From the NCBI GenBank assembly GCA_016873195.1, contig VGXW01000008.1, forward strand, positions 1-40,243: DNA of 40,243 nt, in the 5' to 3' direction. The position numbers and the translations under genes are program-made. Below are positions 16,441-24,494 of this stretch, in pieces. The stretch is from Planctomycetota bacterium. Its GTDB lineage: Bacteria > Planctomycetota > UBA1135 > UBA2386. The notes under the pieces are model-generated. The model was given only the letters and a program-made list of their open reading frames with translations. It made no database searches and was not told the origin of the DNA. How positions within the stretch are numbered: position 1 is the first letter of the stretch; each line of letters begins with the position of its first letter.

Positions 16441-17430
16441 GTGCCGCTAGTCACCGCCCAGGAACTGATCGACGCCGGCGTCCACTATGGCCATCAGGCC
16501 AGCCGGTGGAACCCCAGGATGAAGCCGTTCATCCACGGCAAACGGCACAAGATCCACGTCATCAACCTCGAGGAGACGATCAAGGGACTCTACCGCGCGA
16601 CGCACTTCCTGCGGCACCTCGCGGCGACCGGCGCGCAGATCATGTTCCTCGGCACGAAGAAGCAGATCCGGCCGGTGGTCGAGGCCGAGGCGAAGAAGTG
16701 CGGCATGCCGCCCGTCACCGAGCGCTGGATCGGCGGCACGCTGACGAACTTCGCGACCGTGCGGGAGCGCCTCGCGCGGCTGCTCGAACTCGAGCAGCTC
16801 GAGACCACCGGCGGCATCGAGAAGTACAAGAAGAAGGACCAGTCGACGATGCGCCGCGAGATGAAGCGCATCCGCCGCAACCTCGAGGGCGTGCGCGACC
16901 TGCACGGCTTGCCGGGCGCCTTGATCGTGGTCGACCCGCGCCGCGAGGACAACGCGATGCGCGAGGCCAAGCGCATGAACGTGCCGGTGATCTGCGTGCT
17001 GGACACCGACTGCGACCCGACGCTGGCCGACATCGTGATCCCCGCCAACGACGACGCGATGAGCTCCGTGCAGCTCGTGCTGGGCAAACTGTCCGAGTCG
17101 ATCCAGGAGGGCCGCAAGCTGTGCGACGAGATGACGCTGCGCGACGCGCAGCGCACCGCGGCCGACGACGTGCGCAACCGCCAGGCCCCGGGCCGGCGCA
17201 GCACCGAGGGTCGCGAGGGCGGCGGCGGCGGCGGCCGCGGCGGCCGCGACGGCGGCGGTCGCCGTGGCCCGGGTGGTCCGGGTCGCCGCGGCGGCCCCGG
17301 CGGCGGTCGCTACGGCGCGACCGGGCATGCCGAGTCGGTCTCGATCGGTTCGGACCGCGCCGAGGCCGAGGCTCCCGAGGCTCCCGCGGCCCCCGCGGCC
17401 CCCGAGGCGCCGGCGGCTCCGGCCCAGTAG
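16441..17430 (+). CDS. rpsB: 30S ribosomal protein S2 with RG-rich C-terminal extension
   Basis: S2 binds the 30S body-head junction and is needed to recruit S1. The GTG at 16441 has AAGGAG 9 bases upstream. The first 245 residues are standard: LVTAQELIDAGVHYGHQASRW, then FLGTKKQIRPVVEAEA, RWIGGTLTNFATVR and LIVVDPRREDNAMREA. S2 is usually about 230-260 residues; this one has 329. The extra tail has an Arg/Gly-rich stretch (about 251-293, with repeated RGG and GGR triplets), then an acidic Ala/Pro/Glu end rich in EAPAAPA-type units. An RGG-like tail could give extra RNA contact; that is inference. tsf, pyrH and frr follow on the same strand, the classic order. Confidence 0.97.
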   Translation: MPLVTAQELIDAGVHYGHQASRWNPRMKPFIHGKRHKIHVINLEETIKGLYRATHFLRHLAATGAQIMFLGTKKQIRPVVEAEAKKCGMPPVTERWIGGTLTNFATVRERLARLLELEQLETTGGIEKYKKKDQSTMRREMKRIRRNLEGVRDLHGLPGALIVVDPRREDNAMREAKRMNVPVICVLDTDCDPTLADIVIPANDDAMSSVQLVLGKLSESIQEGRKLCDEMTLRDAQRTAADDVRNRQAPGRRSTEGREGGGGGGRGGRDGGGRRGPGGPGRRGGPGGGRYGATGHAESVSIGSDRAEAEAPEAPAAPAAPEAPAAPAQ

Positions 17431-17496
17431 CTGCGCGCCCCGTCCGCAGCGAACGTCCTGCTCCGCGCTCCCCGAGCCACTCCCCGAGGAACTCCC

Positions 17497-18117
17497 ATGA
17501 CCGAGATCGATGCCAAGACCGTGATGCGCCTGCGCGAGATGACCGGCGCGCCGATGATGGACTGCAAGGCGGCCCTCAAGGAGGTCGCCGGCGACATGGA
17601 CAAGGCCAAGGAGGTCCTGCGCAAGAAGGGCAAGCAGATCGCCGACAAGGCTGCGAGCCGCGAGGTCAAGGAAGGCAAGCTGTTCAGCTACGTGCACTTC
17701 AACGGCAGGATCGCGGTGCTCGTCGAGATCGTCTGCGAGACCGACTTCGTCGCGAAGAACGAGGAGTTCAACGCGTTCGGCAAGGGCGTGTGCTTCACGG
17801 TCGCCGCGAGCAGCCCGCCGGTGCAGTTCCTCGGCCGCCAGCAGGTCGACCCCGCGCTGGTCGAGAAGGAGCGCGAGATCGTGCAGGCCCAGACGCTGCA
17901 GACGATGAAGGGCAAACCGCAGACCGTGATCGACAAGGCGATCGAAGGGCGCATGGAGAAGTACTTCGCCGAGAAGTGCCTGATGGAGACGGCCTACGTC
18001 GATCCGACCGGCCACGGCGAGGCGCGCAGCGTCGAGCAGAAGCGCACCGAGCTCGTCGGCAAGATCGGCGAGAACATCCAGGTCCGCCGCTTCGTGCGCT
18101 GGGAGCTCGGCAGCTAG
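17497..18117 (+). CDS. tsf: Translation elongation factor Ts
   Basis: EF-Ts exchanges GDP for GTP on EF-Tu. The 206-residue protein has the N-terminal UBA-like domain (VMRLREMTGAPMMDCKAALK), the core signature VCETDFVAKNEEF, and a C-terminal end with KIGENIQVRRFVRWELG. It is shorter than the 283-residue E. coli protein because only one core subdomain with a short insertion is present, a form found in several phyla. The ATG at 17497 has GGAA just upstream. It follows rpsB after 66 bases. Confidence 0.96.
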   Translation: MTEIDAKTVMRLREMTGAPMMDCKAALKEVAGDMDKAKEVLRKKGKQIADKAASREVKEGKLFSYVHFNGRIAVLVEIVCETDFVAKNEEFNAFGKGVCFTVAASSPPVQFLGRQQVDPALVEKEREIVQAQTLQTMKGKPQTVIDKAIEGRMEKYFAEKCLMETAYVDPTGHGEARSVEQKRTELVGKIGENIQVRRFVRWELGS

Positions 18118-18134
18118 GCCGGTACCTCCGGGCC

Positions 18135-18171
18135 GGGCCCGCCGCCCGCCCGACGCTCGCGTCGCGGGCCC
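18135..18171 (+). terminator. Hairpin between tsf and pyrH
   Basis: GGGCCCGC (18135-18142) pairs with GCGGGCCC (18164-18171), and a smaller GACG/CGTC stem sits inside the loop. No T tract follows. A TAGGCT hexamer (18179-18184), possibly a -10 for pyrH, lies just after it. It may be an attenuator or a processing site rather than a full terminator. Confidence 0.35.
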
Positions 18172-18221
18172 GTCCGGGTAGGCTACGCCCGCGCCATCGC
18201 CCGCCCGACCCCGAGCCCACC

Positions 18222-18956
18222 ATGCCCACAGCGCCCGCCGCGAAGCACGTCCACAAGCACATCAAGCGCATCCTGCTGAAGATCAGCGGCGAGAGCCTCG
18301 GCGAGGACGGCTGCGGCGTCGCGCCGGCCGTCGTCGCGGCGGTCGCCGCGCAGATCGCCGGCGTGCACCGGCTCGGCGTCGAGGTCGCGGTCGTCGTCGG
18401 CGGCGGCAATCTGCTGCGCGGCGCCGAGTTCGCGAAGCGGGGCACCAACCGCGCCACCGCCGACCACATGGGCATGCTGGCGACCGCGATCAACGCGCTC
18501 GCGCTGCAGGACGCGCTCGAACGGGCCGGCGTCGAGACGCGCGCCGCCTGCGCGGTCGAGATGAAGACGATGATGGAGCCCTACATCCGGCGCCGCGCGA
18601 TCCGGCACCTCGAGAAGGGCCGCATCGTGATCCTGGCCGGCGGCACCGGCAACCCGTACTTCACGACCGACACGGCCGCCGCGCTGCGCGCGACGGAACT
18701 CGGCGTCGACGCGATCTTCAAGGCGACCAAGGTCGACGGCGTCTACACGGCCGATCCGCAGCAGGACCCGGCGGCGAAACGGTTCGCCACGCTGTCGTTC
18801 CAGGAGGCGCTCGCGCGCGACCTGCGCGTGATGGACCGCACGGCGTTCACGCTGTGCATGGAGAACCGCATGCCGATCATGGTGTTCGACATGTTCGTCG
18901 AGGGGAACATGGAGCGCGCGGTGCGCGGCGAGGACATCGGCACCTGGGTCGGGTGA
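18222..18956 (+). CDS. pyrH: UMP kinase
   Basis: PyrH phosphorylates UMP to UDP as a cytoplasmic hexamer of the amino-acid kinase family. The 244-residue product contains RILLKISGESLG, VAVVVGGGNLLRG, TADHMGMLATAINALALQDAL and VILAGGTGNPYFTTDTAAALRA. It ends with FKATKVDGVYTADP and a C-terminal MVFDMFVEGNMERAV, all diagnostic. The start is the ATG at 18222, which adds a short basic N-terminal extension (His/Lys-rich) before the first strand. It lies between tsf and frr as in most bacteria. Confidence 0.97.
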   Translation: MPTAPAAKHVHKHIKRILLKISGESLGEDGCGVAPAVVAAVAAQIAGVHRLGVEVAVVVGGGNLLRGAEFAKRGTNRATADHMGMLATAINALALQDALERAGVETRAACAVEMKTMMEPYIRRRAIRHLEKGRIVILAGGTGNPYFTTDTAAALRATELGVDAIFKATKVDGVYTADPQQDPAAKRFATLSFQEALARDLRVMDRTAFTLCMENRMPIMVFDMFVEGNMERAVRGEDIGTWVG

Positions 18957-18987
18957 CCCGTTCTCGCCGCGACCGGCCGGACCGCGT

Positions 18988-19005
18988 GGCCCGCCCGCAC
19001 GGGCC
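18988..19005 (+). terminator. Stem-loop after pyrH
   Basis: GGCCCG (18988-18993) and CGGGCC (19000-19005) form a perfect 6-bp stem with a 6-base loop 31 bases after the pyrH stop. There is no T tract. A TAGAGT hexamer (19037-19042) about 50 bases before frr could be a -10 element, so the two features may separate pyrH and frr transcription. Confidence 0.3.
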
Positions 19006-19090
19006 GTTCCTGGGTGCCCCGGCCCCGCGGGCGCGCTAGAGTTGCGCCCCGTCGCCCCGCCGCACGCGCGGGGCCTCGATCGCCGAAGCC

Positions 19091-19660
19091 ATGGACCCAC
19101 ATTCCGCCATCCTCACCGACCTGAAGCAGAAGACCGACAAGACGCTGAAGCACGTCAAGGATCAACTCGGCAGCATCCGCACCGGCAGGGCCTCGCCGAC
19201 GCTCGTCGACACCATCCGGGTCGACTACTACGGCACCTCGACCCCGCTCGCGCAGATCGCCCACGTCTCGGTGCCCGAGCCGCGGCAGTTGCTGATCAAG
19301 CCGTTCGACGGATCCCCGCAGGTCGTCAAGGACATCGAGAAGGCGATCCAGAAGTCGGATCTGGGCCTGAATCCGCAGTCCGACGGCAAGGTGATCCGGC
19401 TGATCATGCCGCCGCTGTCGGGCGAACAGCGCCAGAAGCTCGTGCACAAGGTCAAGGACCTCGTCGAGCAGAACCGCGTGGCGATGCGCAACCTGCGCCG
19501 CGACGCCAACAAGCAGGCCGACCAGTTGAAGAAGGACGGCAAGCTGACCGAGGACCAGTGCAAGAAGGCCCACGACGCCGTCGACAAGGACCTGAAGGGC
19601 GTCGAGCAGCGGCTGGACGAGATGCTGCGCGCGAAGACCAAGGAGATCCTCGAGGAGTGA
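19091..19660 (+). CDS. frr: Ribosome recycling factor
   Basis: RRF splits post-termination ribosomes together with EF-G. The 189-residue protein matches the family along its length: QLGSIRTGRASPTLVDTIRV, then YYGTSTPLAQIAHVSVPEPR, AIQKSDLGLNPQSDGKVIRL, MPPLSGEQRQKLV and a long helical bundle ending in AKTKEILEE. The length is normal. It ends the rpsB-tsf-pyrH-frr block and is followed by tRNA-Lys. Confidence 0.97.
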   Translation: MDPHSAILTDLKQKTDKTLKHVKDQLGSIRTGRASPTLVDTIRVDYYGTSTPLAQIAHVSVPEPRQLLIKPFDGSPQVVKDIEKAIQKSDLGLNPQSDGKVIRLIMPPLSGEQRQKLVHKVKDLVEQNRVAMRNLRRDANKQADQLKKDGKLTEDQCKKAHDAVDKDLKGVEQRLDEMLRAKTKEILEE

Positions 19661-19717
19661 GCGGGGGCCTCGCCCGGCCTGCCCGGCGGCGGGGCGGCCG
19701 GAAGGCCGGCGTGCCCC

Positions 19718-19746
19718 TTGCGTACGGGCGCGCGAAGCGGTTCGAT
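19718..19746 (+). promoter_or_regulatory. Candidate promoter of tRNA-Lys
   Basis: TTGCGT (19718-19723) and TTCGAT (19741-19746) are 17 bases apart, and initiation near 19753 would fall 13 bases before the mature tRNA 5' end at 19766. The match is moderate but the spacing and position fit. Confidence 0.4.
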
Positions 19747-19765
19747 CCTTGCCCCTTTGCCCCCC

Positions 19766-19841
<76 letters not shown>

Positions 19842-19874
19842 CGCCATCGCCGGCATCGGCCCGCTCCTCCTCTG

Positions 19875-20156
19875 ATGATCGACCCCGAGTTCCTGCGCAT
19901 GCTCGTCTGCCCCAGCTCGCGGCAACCCCTGCGCGAGGCGACGGCTGCGGAACTCGAGGCCGTGAACCGCGCGATCGCCGCGGGCGGCGTGCGGAACCGC
20001 GGCGGCACCACGGTGACCGCGCCGCTGTCGGCCGGGCTCGTGCCCGCGGGTGGGGGCACCGTCTACCCGATCCAGGACGGCATCCCGATCCTGCTGTCCG
20101 CCGAGGCCGTGCCTCTGCCCGGCGGGGCCGGTCCGGGGCCGGCGAAGGGGACCTGA
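19875..20156 (+). CDS. Trm112-like (UPF0434-type) small protein
   Basis: The 93-residue product shows the Trm112-like layout: an N-terminal LRMLVCPSSRQPL, a central region, then YPIQDGIPILLSAEAV near the end. Members of this family bind and stabilise methyltransferases or act in unknown roles in bacteria. The usual zinc ligands are reduced to one Cys (C12, CPSS instead of CPxCK), so it probably no longer binds zinc. It starts 34 bases after the tRNA 3' end and precedes the SurA-like gene. Confidence 0.75.
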   Translation: MIDPEFLRMLVCPSSRQPLREATAAELEAVNRAIAAGGVRNRGGTTVTAPLSAGLVPAGGGTVYPIQDGIPILLSAEAVPLPGGAGPGPAKGT

Positions 20157-20164
20157 ACCACCGT

Positions 20165-20223
20165 ACGCCGCAACGCGGCGTCTCACCAACCGACGAAACA
20201 CACCTTCGACGCCGCTGCGGCGT
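20165..20223. repeat. Twin ACGCCGC/GCGGCGT palindromes
   Basis: The same 7-bp inverted repeat appears twice: ACGCCGC-AAC-GCGGCGT at 20165-20181 and ACGCCGC-T-GCGGCGT at 20209-20223, the second followed by TT. They sit between the Trm112-like gene and the SurA-like gene. They could form terminator hairpins or be paired operator sites (centres about 43 bases apart, about four helical turns). Confidence 0.6.
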
Positions 20224-20318
20224 TTCCCTGGGAGCCCGGACGCCGAGCTCCGGAGAATCCCCGCCGCCCCCGCCGCGGCCTCCGATCCGCCGAACGATAT
20301 CCTCCGCATACCCAAGTC

Positions 20319-22682
20319 ATGGCGCAGCACTCCGACCAACCGCCCGTCCCGCCGGCCCCGGCCCACGCGCACTTCGACGAGAAGTCGGGCATCTACGGGT
20401 TCTTCCGCCGCCACCAGAAGAAGATCCTCTACACCGTCGTGCTGTTCACGCTGCTGACGTTCTCGGTCGGTGGGCCGATGCTGCAGGCGGTGAGCAACCT
20501 GTTCAAGGTGGAGCGGCCGATGCCGACGATCGAAGTCGGCGGCCGGCGCGTCCCGATGACGGAGGAAGACGGCGACTACGGTCAGGCGATCGCGCGCTTC
20601 TACGGGGCGCTCTACACGGTGCTGCCCGGCATCGACGCGGGCGAGGGCGGGCACAACGAGCTGGGCACCGTGCTCGCGCTGCTGCGCCGCGCCGCGATCG
20701 AGCTGGGCCTCGACGTGTCGATGACGGAGGTCGACCGCGCGCTGGCGGCGCTGCGCGAGAAGAGCAAGCTGGCCTCGGACGCGCAGCTCGCGAGCCAGCG
20801 CAACTTCCAGTCGCTCGCGCAGTACCGCGACCTGATGAAGGAGGCGATGCGCATCGGCCAGCTCGTGCGGCTGGAGACGCTGCTGCTCGACAACTCGGAC
20901 GCGGCCGTGCTGCAGCAGGTGATCGCCGACAAGGAGAAGATCACGCTGCAGGTCGCGACGTTCGACGAGAAGGCGCTCGAGGAGGCGCTGACGAAGGCCG
21001 GTGGCCTGACCGACGACGGCCTCAAGAAGTGGCTCGACGGCAAGCCCGAGACCGACAAGCACCGCATCGGCGTGTTCGACACGAACCGCGTCGAACTGCA
21101 GATCGGCGCGGCGCTGCTCAGCGGCTTCGATGCCGCGCAGTGGCAGGACTCCGCGCTGAAGGACTGGAAGGCCGCCGACGACCAGCTGAAGAAGACCTAC
21201 GAGCAGGAGAAGGAGACCCGGTTCAAGCTCGAGGACGGCAAGGGCTTCAAGCCGGCCGACGACGAGGCGGTCAAGGCCGAGGTGCTGAAGCTGCTGCAGC
21301 TCGACCAGGTCATGAACCACGTGCTCGGCCAGCTGCGCGAGAAGCTCAACGAGTCGATGCAGGACGTCAACAAGGAGATGCAGTCGGCGAACGAGGCCTG
21401 GGGCAACCGGCAGGCCGTCGTCAACACGGCGACCCAGGCCGTGGCGACTGCGAAGCAGAAGCTCGCCGAAAAGCCCGACGACCCGGCGCTGCAGGAAGCG
21501 CTGGCGCGCGCCGAGAGCGACCTGCACCAGGAGAAGGAAGCCCTGACCGCGCTCGAGAACAACCGCAAGGCCGCCGAGGAAGCCCTGAAGCAGAAGCGCG
21601 CGGCGTTCGACTTCGGCGCCGCGTTCACGGAGCTGACCAAGGACAAGCAAGGCTTCGTGCTGAAGGCGTTCGCGGGCAAGCGCAACGCCGAGGCGCTGAA
21701 GGACCTCGAGGCGGGCGACCTGGGGCTCGGCCAATGGCCGCTGTCGATCTACGCGACCTACCTGCAGAACCAGGGCGACCTCGGCAACATGCCGGGGCGA
21801 ACCAGCAAGGCCGTGATCCTCTACCAGGTCAAGGACGTCGAGGTGCGGCCGCTGAAGCCCTGGGACCAGCTGAAGCCGCTGCTCGAGGGCGCCTACTACA
21901 CCGAGAAGGCGAAGACCGAGGCCGAGGCGAAGAAGAAGACCATGGAGGAGGCGCTGCTGCGGCTCGCCAAGGCGAAGATCCCCGACAAGGTGGCCGAGCT
22001 CGAGGGCAAGCGCGCCGGGACGGTCGACGAGAAGCTCGCGAACTGGGTGAAGGACACCGAGGCGGACCTCGCGAAGGCCGAGAAGGTGCTCGCCGGCGAG
22101 GCGCAGGAGGGCACGCAGGCCCACGCGGCGTGGACCAGGCGCCGCGACATGCTGAAGGAGCAGTTGGCCAAGAAGGACGAGAGGCGCAAGACGATCGACG
22201 AGGAGGTCGGCAAGCAGATCGAGCACGACGTCGGCGAGGCGGCCAAGGGCAGACACGCCGAGGTGCTCGCCGAGGCGGCCGCCGCGGCCGGGTTCACCGT
22301 CGCCGAGTTCGGGCCGCATCCGAGAGAACTGTCGATGAAGCCGCGCTTCGACCAGGCCTACGACCACACGGTCGTGTTCCTGTTCCAGAACCACGCGCAG
22401 ATGAAGGCCGGCGAGTCGACCGGCGTGGTGCAGGACGTGACCAACCGCCGCTGGCACGTCGCGTGCTGCACGAAGGTCGAGCCGCTGACGGTGGCAGACG
22501 TCGACCGGCGCGAGTTCGAACTGCTGCGCAAGGGCTACGGCTTCTCCAGCTACGCCCGGCTGCGCGCCCAGATGGCGTTCGGGCAGGCCTGGACGCGCGA
22601 GGCGCTCGAGAAGCGCTACGCCTACAAGCCGGCACTCGGCGAGCAGCGGGTCGACGAGCCGAAGAAGGAAGGCGGCAAGTAG
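20319..22682 (+). CDS. SurA/PpiD-like membrane-anchored periplasmic chaperone
   Basis: The 787-residue protein has a cytoplasmic N-terminus and one membrane segment (about 36-58: ILYTVVLFTLLTFSVGG). After it comes a SurA_N/PpiD-like helical region with LALLRRAAIELGLDVSMTEV and LMKEAMRIGQLVRLETLLL. The layout is that of PpiD, which helps newly exported proteins fold at the Sec translocon. I see no parvulin signature in the middle. Instead there is a long, highly charged helical and coiled-coil insertion (about 290-450) and a second one (about 540-660), so isomerase activity is doubtful. The C-terminus (LRKGYGFSSYARLRAQMAFG) is helical. The ATG at 20319 has no clear Shine-Dalgarno site. The next gene converges from the other strand. 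Confidence 0.7.
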   Translation: MAQHSDQPPVPPAPAHAHFDEKSGIYGFFRRHQKKILYTVVLFTLLTFSVGGPMLQAVSNLFKVERPMPTIEVGGRRVPMTEEDGDYGQAIARFYGALYTVLPGIDAGEGGHNELGTVLALLRRAAIELGLDVSMTEVDRALAALREKSKLASDAQLASQRNFQSLAQYRDLMKEAMRIGQLVRLETLLLDNSDAAVLQQVIADKEKITLQVATFDEKALEEALTKAGGLTDDGLKKWLDGKPETDKHRIGVFDTNRVELQIGAALLSGFDAAQWQDSALKDWKAADDQLKKTYEQEKETRFKLEDGKGFKPADDEAVKAEVLKLLQLDQVMNHVLGQLREKLNESMQDVNKEMQSANEAWGNRQAVVNTATQAVATAKQKLAEKPDDPALQEALARAESDLHQEKEALTALENNRKAAEEALKQKRAAFDFGAAFTELTKDKQGFVLKAFAGKRNAEALKDLEAGDLGLGQWPLSIYATYLQNQGDLGNMPGRTSKAVILYQVKDVEVRPLKPWDQLKPLLEGAYYTEKAKTEAEAKKKTMEEALLRLAKAKIPDKVAELEGKRAGTVDEKLANWVKDTEADLAKAEKVLAGEAQEGTQAHAAWTRRRDMLKEQLAKKDERRKTIDEEVGKQIEHDVGEAAKGRHAEVLAEAAAAAGFTVAEFGPHPRELSMKPRFDQAYDHTVVFLFQNHAQMKAGESTGVVQDVTNRRWHVACCTKVEPLTVADVDRREFELLRKGYGFSSYARLRAQMAFGQAWTREALEKRYAYKPALGEQRVDEPKKEGGK

Positions 22683-22733
22683 GCCGGCCGGCGGGATCCG
22701 GCAGTCCCGGCGAACCACGCTCGCCCGGCCCGC

Positions 22734-23489
22734 TCAGCCGTGGTCGCGCCGCGCGAGCGCCAGCACCGAGTGCCCGCACGGGAACGAGCACCAGCGCAGC
22801 GGCCAGCGTTCGCTCGACATCGCCGCGGTGAACAGCCGGTTCAGCCACGCCGGCAGCTTCACGCTCATGTTGTTGTAGCCGGCCGGCAGCCGGCCGAGCC
22901 GGTCCAGGACCTTCTGCCACAGCACCGACGGCACGATCAGCGGCAGCAGCAGCGAGTTGAAGTAGCTCGTCTTGGTCGGCACGAAGCCGGCGTGCCGCAG
23001 CAATCGCCGCATGCGGCGCGCGGTGTAGCGCCGGCAGTGGTGCGCGGTCCTGTCGTTCTGCGACCAGAGCCACTGGTAGGCCGGCACCGACACGAACACG
23101 GAGCCGCCGGGGCGCAGCACGCGGCGGACCTCGCGCAGCGCCTGCTCGTCGTCGGGGATGTGCTCGATCGTGTCGAACAGGCAGACGAGGTCGAACGTGC
23201 CGTCCTGGAACGGCAGTTCGTAGCCGGAGCCGCACAGCACGCGCGCGAAGCCGCGCCCGCGGCAGTGGGCGACGTACTCGTGGTCGATGTCGAGCCCGGC
23301 GACCTCGCCGTAACGCTGCAGCGGGCCCAGCATGCCGCCGGCCCCGCAGCCGATCTCGAGCACGCGCCGGCCGGGTCCGGGCGGCGGCAGCAGGCGGTCG
23401 AGCACGTCGAAGAAGATGCGGCGCCGGCTCACGAACCAGAAGTGCGTGTGCTCGAGCTTCGCGAAGGTCTCGTAGGCGACGCGGTCCAT
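22734..23489 (-). CDS. Class I SAM-dependent methyltransferase
   Basis: The 251-residue protein has the Rossmann motifs VLEIGCGAGGML (I), GEVAGLDIDHEYV (II), GTFDLVCLFDTIEHIPDDEQALRE (IV) and RRVLRPGGSVFVSVPAY (V). The N-terminal HFWFVSRRRIFFDVL motif is common in methyltransferases of glycan and lipid clusters. The ATG at 23489 is 4 bases after the stop of the second methyltransferase, and both follow a family 2 glycosyltransferase on the same strand. I infer methylation of a surface sugar or a lipid-linked intermediate. The substrate cannot be told. Its 3' end faces the SurA-like gene. Confidence 0.88.
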   Translation of the reverse strand: MDRVAYETFAKLEHTHFWFVSRRRIFFDVLDRLLPPPGPGRRVLEIGCGAGGMLGPLQRYGEVAGLDIDHEYVAHCRGRGFARVLCGSGYELPFQDGTFDLVCLFDTIEHIPDDEQALREVRRVLRPGGSVFVSVPAYQWLWSQNDRTAHHCRRYTARRMRRLLRHAGFVPTKTSYFNSLLLPLIVPSVLWQKVLDRLGRLPAGYNNMSVKLPAWLNRLFTAAMSSERWPLRWCSFPCGHSVLALARRDHG

Positions 23490-23493
23490 CGCC

Positions 23494-24438
23494 TCACTTC
23501 GGCGCGGCGGCGACGATCATCTCGTCGCGCGGATTCACGTAGAGATGGCAGCCGCGCAGCAGGCCCAGCGGCTTCGCCAGCAGCCCCGGGATCCGCCCGA
23601 GCCGGCCCGCGCGCTCGGCGAGGAAGCCGAACGACACGTACTTGCCCGCGTAGGCCGCGCCGATCTCGAGCGCGCGGAAACCGCAGTCGTCGAGCAGCCG
23701 GCGGATCGTCGCCGGCGTGAAGTGGTAGAGGTGTTCGTGGTGTTTGTAGTGGTGCCAGCGCCTGCCGAGCAGCCGCGCCCAGCGCGAGGCCACGTTCTGC
23801 GTCTCGAGCAGCAGGTGGCCCGTGGGCTTCAGGAGCCGGCGGATCGTGCGCAGCACCGCCTGCGGGTCGGGCACGTGCTCGATGACGTCCCACAGCGTGA
23901 CCAGGTCGAACGACTGCGGCCCGTAGCCCTTCTGCGCCACGGCCTCGTCGAGCGTGCCGACGTGGATGCGCGCGCTGCCGAGCGCCTCGTTGGCCTCGCG
24001 CGCGATCGCCGGCGACACTTCGACGCCGTGCACGTCGTGGCCCGCCTCGCGCAGCACGCGCAGGAAGTAGCCCGCCGCGCAGCCGACGTCGAGCACACGC
24101 GCCTGCGCCGGCAGCCAGCGGCGCACGAGGGCCATGCGCTTTCGGTAGGTCTTCAGGTAGAGCGCCGCCTCGCGCGCGTAGTCGGAGTAGCCGCGCAGTT
24201 TCGGGTTGTCGCTCTTCCAGTAGCCCTCGTCGTAGATGTCGAGCAGCGCCTTGCCGCACAGGCGCGGGGTCACGTAGACGAGGCCGCAGTCGTCGCAGGT
24301 CACGACCTCGAACGGCCCGTCGCGGAACTTCACCGTGCGGCGCGCGCCGCCGCACAGCTGGCAACTCGGGATCGCGACGGCGTCGGCGAGCACGCCCGAG
24401 GACGGCATGGGCAGCTGCCCCTTCGGCGGGGTCTGCAT
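23494..24438 (-). CDS. Class I SAM-dependent methyltransferase with N-terminal zinc-binding motif
   Basis: The ATG at 24438 has GGAG 10 bases upstream on the coding strand, giving 314 residues. The N-terminus has a CxxC...CxxC pair (CQLCGG, then CDDCGLVYVTPR) typical of methyltransferases that carry a small zinc ribbon. The catalytic domain shows RVLDVGCAAGYFLRVLREAG (motif I), VHGVEVSP (II), SFDLVTLWDVIEHVPDPQAVL (IV) and LLKPTGHLLLETQN (V). It lies between the glycosyltransferase gene and the other methyltransferase, with 4 bases to the latter, so the three probably act on the same glycan or lipid-linked product. The family is sure and the substrate unknown. Confidence 0.88.
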   Translation of the reverse strand: MQTPPKGQLPMPSSGVLADAVAIPSCQLCGGARRTVKFRDGPFEVVTCDDCGLVYVTPRLCGKALLDIYDEGYWKSDNPKLRGYSDYAREAALYLKTYRKRMALVRRWLPAQARVLDVGCAAGYFLRVLREAGHDVHGVEVSPAIAREANEALGSARIHVGTLDEAVAQKGYGPQSFDLVTLWDVIEHVPDPQAVLRTIRRLLKPTGHLLLETQNVASRWARLLGRRWHHYKHHEHLYHFTPATIRRLLDDCGFRALEIGAAYAGKYVSFGFLAERAGRLGRIPGLLAKPLGLLRGCHLYVNPRDEMIVAAAPK

Positions 24439-24494
24439 CAGCCGGGCTCCTGCTGCGTGCGCATCGTTTCGGTTCGTGCGGGGGGCGGAGCAGT

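Noticed and set aside
15159-16454. Longer diguanylate cyclase starting at 16454
   Set aside because: It would overlap the rpsB start and promoter, and the first 70 residues are Arg/Pro-rich without conservation signals.
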